This document shows, piece by piece, positions 4,643 through 10,625 of a stretch of DNA of 10,625 nt. The notes under the pieces are model-generated. The model worked only from the letters and a program-made list of their open reading frames with translations, was not told the origin of the DNA and did no database searches. The stretch is taken from contig CAYUPO010000031.1 in the NCBI GenBank assembly GCA_964446685.1, positions 1 through 10,625 on the forward strand, given 5' to 3'. Made by a program: the position numbers and the translations under genes. The DNA is from CAZWRN01 sp964446685 (GTDB taxonomy: Bacteria; Patescibacteriota; Microgenomatia; Daviesbacterales; UBA10151). The stretch's first letter is position 1; each line of letters starts with the position of its first letter.

Positions 4643-6229
4643 TTACTTGGTAAAACCTGGAAGCCCAAGGATATCAACGCCGATAATTTGTAGTAACAGG
4701 GTTGAAAAAATCACAAAAAGGAGTCCAATTACTGCTGAAACAAACTGTTCACGGCCTTTTTTAAGATTTTCTGCATTTCCTCCGGAAGTCATCATCTGAA
4801 ATGAACCAAAAACCATCAGTAAAAGAGCCACCCCTCCTGAAAAACCGGTAATATATTTCATCAATCCGGCTACAAACTTGCCTGGATCTGTTGGAATACA
4901 ACCTATTGCTGTCAAAACACCATCACCTGTTTTACCTTTTTCTAGTGCTCTGCCTGAGGCTGTATCACAATATTGTCCAGCAGACTGAGAACATTCTCCT
5001 TCTACACATTGAGTTGGTTTAAACGTTGTTTCCACCGGTGTATTTCCGCTTTCAACTTTATTATCAATAATAAATGAAGAGGCCTGACAGACTAGTTTTG
5101 AGTCGACGGCGGCATCACCTGTTTGTGGATAGAAGTTAAATACATAGGTTGAAGGGGGGATCTCCCCAGTATTTACTGTCAAGGAACCATTTCCTGTCGG
5201 AGTCAAATTGGGAAATCTTTTTGGTTCAGCTGATGTATTTTTAGTATCGACTAGATCACCGCGGTAAGTAGCTATTCCTGATGGAAATCCTTCTCCTGGA
5301 AAATTTTTACCACTGATAATGGCTTCTTTTTTATTGGTGCCGATTGTTAGAGGATTTGGTTTTGCCGAGCAACTTTTTTGGGTATTACTTGCACATTTCG
5401 CTGCATCTCCAACTGTATATTCCAGTGCAGTAGATTTGTTGCAACCAGAAAATCTCAAACCGGGGTTGTTTATCCAAAGATCACCTTCAATTATACATAA
5501 TAAAGCTTTACTATTTTCTTTAAAATCTTCATTACCATTACTGCCATGATCCCCTCCGGTCAGGGAAATAGTAAAGGTTCTGTTAGAAGCAGGACCACTC
5601 CAGGCAAAATTTCTCTTGTCTCCATCCCACCAAACATTATAAGTTTTGCCAATTTCAGCATTTTCAATTGTGGCTTCAGTCAACCGATCTTTACAAATCA
5701 GATTATTCTCAGTTGAGATGGGGGCCAATTTTACCGCAGTCCCACCGGTAGTGGAGCCTATTGGAAAAGAAACTGATTCAAATAGTACTTTTCGATCGGT
5801 CTTTGACCAGACTTTAATTGAATAGGTTCCAGGAACTAAATCGCAGACTAATGTTTTTGACCAGACATCAAATGTTAATTTTTTGCTGTCACTTGTTTTT
5901 CTTACGGCTGTATAAAATCCCAGACCAGGATCATAATCTCTGTTACATTTGTAACCAGGGGACTCAAATAAAATGGCGTATGACTCATTAGTTGAAAAAG
6001 GTGAGGCTTCATTACCCGACGCATCACGAGCAAAAATATCTATCCTGATAGTGCTGGTATCTTTTATATAATCAGGAGGACTCGGCTCATCGTTATAAGC
6101 ATTGATTGCAAAAATATAATTACTATAACTATTCTGACCGGCAATATTATCAATATATAGCGCCTCTGCTTTTCCAGGAATAATGAATAAAACAAAAAAT
6201 AATGCCAAAAAAACCAAAAACTTCTTCAT
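4643..6229 (-). CDS. Exported Cys-rich protein with C-terminal pilin-like membrane module (P7)
   Basis: A 528-residue protein from MKKFLVFLALFF; an in-frame TTG at 6265 would add 12 residues before the signal peptide and is less likely. The signal peptide covers the first ~24 residues (to KAEA). The ectodomain (~25-445) is beta-rich in appearance, with 12 cysteines between about residues 95 and 444, an even number fitting disulfides in an exported protein. A segment starting NPLTIGTNKKEAIISGKNFP resembles an IPT/TIG immunoglobulin-like fold (tentative). The C-terminus has a conserved-looking lead-in (AIGCIPTDPGKFV), then helix 1 (GGVALLLMVFGSFQ), loop MMTSGGNAENLKKGREQFVS and helix 2 (AVIGLLFVIFSTLLLQIIGV), ending DILGLPGFTK. 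The helix-loop-helix is the same module as in the small paralogues, so this is a pilin-like anchor carrying a large surface head. Function unknown; adhesion or cap subunit is a guess. Confidence 0.86.
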   Translation of the reverse strand: MKKFLVFLALFFVLFIIPGKAEALYIDNIAGQNSYSNYIFAINAYNDEPSPPDYIKDTSTIRIDIFARDASGNEASPFSTNESYAILFESPGYKCNRDYDPGLGFYTAVRKTSDSKKLTFDVWSKTLVCDLVPGTYSIKVWSKTDRKVLFESVSFPIGSTTGGTAVKLAPISTENNLICKDRLTEATIENAEIGKTYNVWWDGDKRNFAWSGPASNRTFTISLTGGDHGSNGNEDFKENSKALLCIIEGDLWINNPGLRFSGCNKSTALEYTVGDAAKCASNTQKSCSAKPNPLTIGTNKKEAIISGKNFPGEGFPSGIATYRGDLVDTKNTSAEPKRFPNLTPTGNGSLTVNTGEIPPSTYVFNFYPQTGDAAVDSKLVCQASSFIIDNKVESGNTPVETTFKPTQCVEGECSQSAGQYCDTASGRALEKGKTGDGVLTAIGCIPTDPGKFVAGLMKYITGFSGGVALLLMVFGSFQMMTSGGNAENLKKGREQFVSAVIGLLFVIFSTLLLQIIGVDILGLPGFTK

Positions 6230-6410
6230 TGTTCTCAGCTTAGCGTAATTAATGTAGTTGATCAATATTAAAAGGGGAGAAGACTACTAGAAATTTGTCA
6301 ATTGGTAATGCATAATGAAATGAATAAAGCTTTTAGGTAATAGCTTCCAGCTTCTAGTAAAAAGACTAGCAGCTACAAGCTAACAGCTATAAGCTAAATT
6401 GCACTGCCCA
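6230..6410. promoter_or_regulatory. Divergent spacer with AGCT-word hairpin
   Basis: This spacer must hold the promoters of both divergent genes. For the minus gene, TAATAT (6266-6271) with TTTCTA 17 nt upstream is a weak candidate. For the plus gene, TATAAG (6388-6393) or TAAATT (6395-6400, 10 nt before the ATG) are possible -10 boxes without good -35 partners. A hairpin has arms TAGCTTCCAGCTTCTAGT (6341-6358) and ACTAGCAGCTACAAGCTA (6365-6382), 15 of 18 pairing, followed by further AGCTATAAGCTA words to 6395. No Shine-Dalgarno sequence precedes 6411. Confidence 0.45.
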
Positions 6411-9400
6411 ATGTCTAGTTTTTTGTCACAACTATTTCAGCACCCAGATGAAGCAAATCAGCCACCTGCTGATGGATCTCAAACAACCACACCTCAAAAC
6501 CCTCAGCAACCAGCTGACCAAAATGGTTCCAATTTTAATCCATCTAATTCCTCTCCCACCTCTAATCCTGCATTACCCTCAGCCGGTGATGTCACTTCAA
6601 CTATTGCTCAGGCCAAACAGGATTCATCTGTCGTCAGTTCATCAGTTGATCCAGTCAAAGAGCAGGAAAAAACTGCTTTGTCCCATATGGATCCAAGGGC
6701 ATCACAGGTCCTGGTCCATGCCTACGAAGAGACCAAAAAAATAAAACAATCTTTTATTGAGCCTGAGCAACTCTTTTTAGCTCTTATTTCTGATCGGGAA
6801 ATATTCAAATTACTGCAGGATTTTAAAGTAGATGTCGCAAAACTGACCCGTGATGTCCAGCAGCAGGAAAAAGAGGGCACTTTCGCCGGTGAACCAACAC
6901 TTGGTGAACAGACCAAACAGATTCTGGAAGAAGCTTTCACCAACGCCAAAAAAAGAGAAGTAGCTTACCTATCACCTGAAGATATTCTGTTGGTCTTTTT
7001 CTCTAAACAAACAGCTGTTACAGCGCCTCTCAAAAAAGAAGGAGTTGAAAAGTCCAAAATTGAGGAAAAGCTTTCCAAATCTACTGAGTTTAAAACCGGC
7101 AAAAAATCTGTCATCGAAGAGTACGGTGTAGACCTGACAGAGAAAGCCAGAAAAGGGCTGTTGGATCCGGTAACCGGACGGGACAAAGAGGTTGAGCGGA
7201 TGGTGCATATCCTGCTTCGTCGAACAAAAAATAACCCCGTTATTATCGGTGAGGCTGGAGTTGGTAAAACAGCTTTAGTTGAAGGTTTAGCCCAGATGAT
7301 GGCTGATGGCAAAGTAACACCAGATCTAGCCAGACGAAGAATAATTCAGCTGGACATCTCCTCACTTATTGCCGGCGCGTCACACAGGGGAGAATTTGAG
7401 GAACGATTGCAGGGAGTTATAAAAGAAGTAATGGCTTCCCAGGGGCAGATAGTCCTTTTTATCGATGAAATACACACTTTACTCGGTGCTGGATCTACCG
7501 ATGGCGCAATGGATGCTTCAAATATAGTTAAGCCTTATCTTTCAAGGGGCCAGATCCAGATCATTGGTGCCACAACTACCAGTGAATTCCGCAAAAACTT
7601 TGAAAAAGACCGGGCTTTTGAAAGACGTTTCCAGCCAATTGTCTGTGATGAACCGACTGAAGAAGTAGCCATTCAGATGATTAAAGTGCTCCAGCCAAAG
7701 TATGAAAAGTTCCACGGAGTGAAATATTCCGATGAATCGATCAAAGCGGCTGTTCATCTCTCTAAAAGATATGTCGGAGAAAGATTTTTACCTGATAAAG
7801 CAATTGACTTGATGGATGAAGCCGCCGCTGAAGTTAAACTAAATCATTCAGGGGGAGTAAATGGCACAACTTCAACACCGGTCGATCCTGATGCAAAACC
7901 AGCTGAGGAAGCAAACAAGCAGACTGATCCAAATGCTCAGGCTGTCCCATCTGAAGAACAAAAAGACCCAAGTAAAGATAATAATCTTGTTACAGACGCC
8001 CAATCGTCACCAAATTCTACCCAAAACAGTACTGCTCCTGGTGGAGCTTTTGTCGTCCAAGATACTGATATTGAAAAAGTGGTCTCCAGATGGACAGGTA
8101 TTCCAATTACTAAACTGACTGAAAAAGAATCAGAAAAGCTGCTTCATATGGAAGATATCATCCATAAAAACTTTATTAATCATGAAAGGGCAGTTACTGC
8201 AGTTTCTGAGGCGATCAGAAGAGGCCGTATTGGACTGGCTTCAGCTTCCCGGCCAATTGCTTCCTTTATCTTCCTCGGTCCTACCGGTACCGGTAAAACA
8301 GAGCTGGCCAAAGTTTTAGCTGAGATCATGTTTGGTAAAAAAGATGCCATGATCCGGTTGGACATGTCTGAATATATGGAAAAGCACGAAGTAGCCAAGC
8401 TGGTTGGTGCCCCTCCAGGGTATGTTGGATATGAAGAAGGGGGACAATTAACCGAAGCTGTCAGAGCTAAGCCTTATTCAATTGTGCTGCTTGATGAGAT
8501 CGAAAAAGCCCATCCGGATGTCTTTAATATTTTGCTGCAGTTACTGGAAGATGGCCGGCTGACAGACAATAAAGGCAATACCATTTCTTTCAAAAATACA
8601 GTTATCATTGCTACTTCCAATATTGGTTCAACCATGATTCAGCAGAAATTGCAGGAATTAAATGCGCCAACAGGCTCACCAATGACTAATGATCCAGCAT
8701 CTGCCACCCAAAGTATGATTCCTCCGTCTCCTGGAACTGAAGCAGCAGCTGCAAATCCAACACCCTTACCGGGTGCTCCAGTTGGCCCAAATCAGCCAGT
8801 AGCTGCTGCCCCAGGCCAACCAGTCGATCCGAATAATCCGGTAGCCCAGACTGTTTCTCCTGTTCCCGGATCACCTGCACAAGATCCTTCAGTTACACCA
8901 GCTCAAACAGTTCCACAAACTCCAGCTGTTCCTGGTGCTGTCACACCTCCGCCAGTCGCGCCTGCCAATTCAATAGTTAGTCAGGTTACAGGGGAAGATG
9001 CTGATCCTGCGACAGTCCTTAAAAATAAAGTGTTTAAAGAACTCTCCGGTATTGTGATGCAGGAACTGACAAAACATTTCCGCCCGGAGTTGATCAACCG
9101 GTTTGATGAGGTTGTTATATTTGAGCCTTTGTCTCAGGAAAATATGATGCAGATTGCCAGACTCGGTATTGAAGGAACCAAGAAGATGCTGAAAGAGCAA
9201 GGGATCGATCTGCAGATTTCTGAGACCGCTTTGAGTCAGTTGGCCAAAGAAGGGTATGACCCAGCTTATGGCGCCCGTCCGCTACGAAGACTGATTCAGC
9301 GATCTATCGAAAATCCAATTGCAATTTATCTAATCGAACGCTCAGCTGGTGAAGGGGATACTATTATGATTGATTATGACAGTAGTAAAGATGCCTATAC

Positions 9401-9785
9401 TTTTACTAAGCAGGCAGGAGCGAATGCAGCAACTGGAGCTCAGGCAACAGCTGCCCCACCTGTTGCACCGGATGGCTCAATTGCGCCTATGAATGAGCAG
9501 CCATCTCAGACTGGAGCTGAGACATTGCCTCAGGCACCAACTGGAATTCCCGGTAATCTACCGATTGATGAAGCGCCTCCAGAGATCACTTCCTCACCCG
9601 CTGATCCAAATCAACCCGTACCACCTCCTGCAGATGGCGGTGCCGGACAAGCGAAACAGTTACCTGACTGGTTGGAAAATGTAACAGAAACAGCACAAGG
9701 AACAGGGGAAGCCCCTCAGGAATTGGTAGATGCAGGAAGTGGCGGAGGGGCAGGTCAAGCCACTGCTGTGGGAGGAACTACTTAA
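6411..9785 (+). CDS. ClpB/ClpC-type two-ring AAA+ ATPase with disordered insertions
   Basis: 1124 residues from ATG 6411; numbering below counts from an alternative TTG at 6399 (+4). Family members unfold proteins by ATP-driven threading through a hexameric pore. Order: disordered Gln/Pro/Ser-rich leader (1-92); Clp_N double repeat (~93-225); ring 1 with Walker A GEAGVGKT (284-291), Walker B VLFIDE (352-357) and ERR (408-410); disordered linker (483-548) in place of the coiled-coil middle domain; RWTGIP (564-569); ring 2 with Walker A GPTGTGKT (627-634), pore loop GYVG (674-677), Walker B IVLLDE (695-700), ATSN sensor (738-741), NRFDE and sensor-2 GAR (958-960); disordered Pro/Gly/Ala tail (~1005-1128) containing LPDWLENV. 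A Pro/Ala-rich insertion (~756-860) interrupts ring 2 just after the ATSNIGS sensor. Ring 1 pore loop reads SHRG instead of KYRG. No IGF/LGF-type ClpP-docking tripeptide is seen. ATPase function confident; ClpP partnership doubtful. Confidence 0.95.
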   Translation: MSSFLSQLFQHPDEANQPPADGSQTTTPQNPQQPADQNGSNFNPSNSSPTSNPALPSAGDVTSTIAQAKQDSSVVSSSVDPVKEQEKTALSHMDPRASQVLVHAYEETKKIKQSFIEPEQLFLALISDREIFKLLQDFKVDVAKLTRDVQQQEKEGTFAGEPTLGEQTKQILEEAFTNAKKREVAYLSPEDILLVFFSKQTAVTAPLKKEGVEKSKIEEKLSKSTEFKTGKKSVIEEYGVDLTEKARKGLLDPVTGRDKEVERMVHILLRRTKNNPVIIGEAGVGKTALVEGLAQMMADGKVTPDLARRRIIQLDISSLIAGASHRGEFEERLQGVIKEVMASQGQIVLFIDEIHTLLGAGSTDGAMDASNIVKPYLSRGQIQIIGATTTSEFRKNFEKDRAFERRFQPIVCDEPTEEVAIQMIKVLQPKYEKFHGVKYSDESIKAAVHLSKRYVGERFLPDKAIDLMDEAAAEVKLNHSGGVNGTTSTPVDPDAKPAEEANKQTDPNAQAVPSEEQKDPSKDNNLVTDAQSSPNSTQNSTAPGGAFVVQDTDIEKVVSRWTGIPITKLTEKESEKLLHMEDIIHKNFINHERAVTAVSEAIRRGRIGLASASRPIASFIFLGPTGTGKTELAKVLAEIMFGKKDAMIRLDMSEYMEKHEVAKLVGAPPGYVGYEEGGQLTEAVRAKPYSIVLLDEIEKAHPDVFNILLQLLEDGRLTDNKGNTISFKNTVIIATSNIGSTMIQQKLQELNAPTGSPMTNDPASATQSMIPPSPGTEAAAANPTPLPGAPVGPNQPVAAAPGQPVDPNNPVAQTVSPVPGSPAQDPSVTPAQTVPQTPAVPGAVTPPPVAPANSIVSQVTGEDADPATVLKNKVFKELSGIVMQELTKHFRPELINRFDEVVIFEPLSQENMMQIARLGIEGTKKMLKEQGIDLQISETALSQLAKEGYDPAYGARPLRRLIQRSIENPIAIYLIERSAGEGDTIMIDYDSSKDAYTFTKQAGANAATGAQATAAPPVAPDGSIAPMNEQPSQTGAETLPQAPTGIPGNLPIDEAPPEITSSPADPNQPVPPPADGGAGQAKQLPDWLENVTETAQGTGEAPQELVDAGSGGGAGQATAVGGTT

Positions 9786-9791
9786 ACAGAG

Positions 9792-9922
9792 AAGTCAGAA
9801 GAATCAGCGTTATCAGCTAAGATCGGATAACGGATATATCAGATAAATCCGAACCAAGATCTGATCTTTCTGAATTCTTCTATAATCTGAAACCCTGATC
9901 CTGCTGAAGCTCTGATTTTTCT
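9792..9922. repeat. ATCAG/CTGAT-word palindromic spacer with possible P8 promoter
   Basis: The left part (CAGAGAAGTCAGAAGAATCAG, 9787-9807 region) is rich in ATCAG/GTCAG words. The right part (CTGAATTCTTC, 9870-9880; CTGATCCTGCTGAAGCTCTGA near 9895-9915) is their imperfect reverse complement. A perfect TATAAT lies at 9881-9886 on the plus strand but without a good -35. It would give P8 a leader of about 38 nt. The spacer could fold into a weak hairpin after the ATPase gene. Confidence 0.5.
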
Positions 9923-9930
9923 ATTTGATC

Positions 9931-10323
9931 ATGAAACTTACTCTAAAATTGCCCAGTTCCACTTTTGAGCCATCACAAAATTTGGCAACACCATCCGGAA
10001 TTCCGGAGGGATTATCAGGGGATATCGGTAACTCCGGAGCTGCTTTTTTTCAGACAGGTATTAATTTACTGTTATATGCAGCAACTGCCCTTTCAATAAT
10101 GATGTTAATGTGGGGAGGTATTCAGTGGATTACTTCTTCAGGAGATCCGGAAAGGCTGGCAGCCGCCAAACGAAAGATTACTTTTGCCATAATTGGCCTA
10201 GTTGTCTCAGTTGGAGCCTTCTTTATTGTCAGAGTAATAATTATTGTCTTAGGCGGAAATGCCGACAATTTACTGAATCCTGCAGTCCTTTTTAATGCCA
10301 CATCTTCAGCTTCATTAAAATAA
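9931..10323 (+). CDS. Pilin-like two-TM protein P8, no signal peptide
   Basis: A 130-residue protein starting MKLTLKLPSSTFEPSQ; a TTG two codons earlier (9925) is a less likely start. No signal peptide: ~40 polar residues come first, as in P6. Helix 1 is ~43-66 (LLLYAATALSIMMLMWGGIQ), the loop is WITSSGDPERLAAAKRKITF, and helix 2 is ~85-110 (AIIGLVVSVGAFFIVRVIII). A polar tail follows (NADNLLNP...). In this loop Pro replaces the Lys that follows Gly-Asp in most of the others. It is the only small pilin-like gene on the plus strand, 145 bp downstream of the AAA+ gene, which is the main reason to suspect a link between the ATPase and the pilin set. It could be co-transcribed with the ATPase or use TATAAT at 9881. 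Confidence 0.86.
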   Translation: MKLTLKLPSSTFEPSQNLATPSGIPEGLSGDIGNSGAAFFQTGINLLLYAATALSIMMLMWGGIQWITSSGDPERLAAAKRKITFAIIGLVVSVGAFFIVRVIIIVLGGNADNLLNPAVLFNATSSASLK

Positions 10324-10462
10324 AAATTCAAAATTACAAGCAGCAAATTACAAACAAATTCAAAATAATAAATTTAAAATACACAAACCTCTAGATTTTG
10401 GAACTTATTTATTTGAATTTTAAATATTGTTTGTTATTTGATATTTTGGATTTGTAATTTTT
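10322..10462. terminator. Long AT-rich palindrome after P8, possible bidirectional terminator
   Basis: The left arm (AAATTCAAAATTACAAG; CAAATTACAAACAAATTC, ~10322-10380) and right arm (TTTGAATTTTAAATATTG; TTTGGATTTGTAATTTTTA, ~10410-10462) are imperfect reverse complements around a short centre with CCTCTAGATTTTGG. It ends in runs of T/A on both strands and lies between P8 and what may be a convergent gene, a place where a bidirectional terminator is expected. By form it is also a dispersed repeat. No ORF. Confidence 0.6.
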
Positions 10463-10482
10463 ACTGCGGAGCAGGAACTTGT

Positions 10483-10623
10483 TCACTGCGAGCAGGTAAA
10501 TGGATGATTTGGATCATTTTTAACCATTCCGCCCCATTCAACTACATTAAAACTGGAAGCTTGAAGTTTTAAGCTTTTAGCTTCTAGCACTGGCGACTCC
10601 ACCTGTTTTGGTGCATCTAGTCT
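10483..10623 (-). CDS. Possible 3' end of a convergent gene (partial)
   Basis: On the minus strand one frame is open from the window edge to a TGA at 10483-10485, giving 46 residues that end EWGGMVKNDPNHPFTCSQ. The other two minus frames are closed by stops. The composition (hydrophilic, Cys and Trp near the end) is plausible for a protein terminus, and the convergent layout with a palindrome between the genes fits. Against it: 46 codons can be open by chance, and the middle part (VLEAKSLKLQASS) is encoded by an AGCTT-word repeat. The product cannot be named. Confidence 0.35.
   Translation of the reverse strand, partial: RLDAPKQVESPVLEAKSLKLQASSFNVVEWGGMVKNDPNHPFTCSQ
10553..10587. repeat. 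AGCT-word hairpin
   Basis: CTGGAAGCT (10553-10561) pairs with AGCTTCTAG (10579-10587) with one mismatch, and TTTTAAGCTTTTAGCTT words lie between. The same words make up the hairpin at 6341-6395, so this appears to be another member of that repeat type. Confidence 0.55.
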
Positions 10624-10625
10624 TT

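Noticed and set aside
6296..6301. TTGACA (minus strand) as the -35 of the Cys-rich protein gene
   Set aside because: The nearest -10-like sequence on that strand (TAATAT) is about 25 nt away, and the hexamer at 17 nt is TCCCCT.
6965..7312. Minus-strand open frame opposite ring 1 of the ATPase
   Set aside because: It is the antisense of the Walker A region and has no promoter, signal or recognisable domain; the same goes for other frames opposite or within the ATPase gene.

Overview
The window looks like a fragment of a Candidate Phyla Radiation (Patescibacteria) genome, probably Microgenomates-like. The reasons are the dense cluster of small two-helix T4SS-pilin-like membrane proteins, a secreted cysteine-rich protein with the matching C-terminal membrane module, and spacers packed with short-word palindromic repeats. 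This placement is inference from gene content. TGA is used as a true stop (the gene at 2558-3016 ends in TGA inside an ATGA overlap), which argues against the recoded Gracilibacteria/Absconditabacteria lineages.

Layout. Positions 1-353 hold a 7-bp tandem repeat and a ~204-bp dispersed element. A minus-strand block follows in reverse order of transcription: pilin-like P1 (354-749), a secreted 15-residue-repeat protein ending in LPRTGM (932-2062), then P2 (2148-2561), P3 (2558-3016), P4 (3149-3484), P5 (3488-3841) and P6 (3846-4274). A 368-bp repeat-rich spacer (4275-4642) carries a second, inverted copy of the dispersed element. Next, still on the minus strand, is a 528-residue exported Cys-rich protein whose C-terminus is another pilin-like module (P7, 4643-6229). 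A divergent spacer separates it from a large plus-strand ClpB/ClpC-type AAA+ ATPase (6411-9785), then pilin-like P8 (9931-10323). A palindromic AT-rich spacer and a possible 3' end of a convergent gene close the window.

Function. All eight pilin-like modules share one plan: helix 1, a basic loop of the form (W/F/M)-I-x-S-x-G-(D/N)-(K/P)-x-x-x-x-x-A-(R/K)-x-(K/R)-I, then helix 2. The arrangement suggests a surface or envelope structure built from several related VirB2/TrbC-like subunits, one of them with a large ectodomain, plus a fibrous repeat protein. The ATPase has intact Walker motifs in both rings. It lacks the coiled-coil middle domain, has a ~110-residue Pro/Ala-rich insertion where ClpC carries its ClpP-docking loop, has disordered tails at both ends, and has His in place of the ring-1 pore tyrosine. 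A link between this ATPase and the pilin cluster rests only on adjacency.

Expression. Two convincing sigma70-type promoters (760-789 and 2073-2101, minus strand) each put the -10 box exactly 10 nt before the ATG. This implies essentially leaderless mRNAs and fixes the start of P1 at 749. P6-P5-P4 and P3-P2 are tightly spaced or overlapping and probably translationally coupled.
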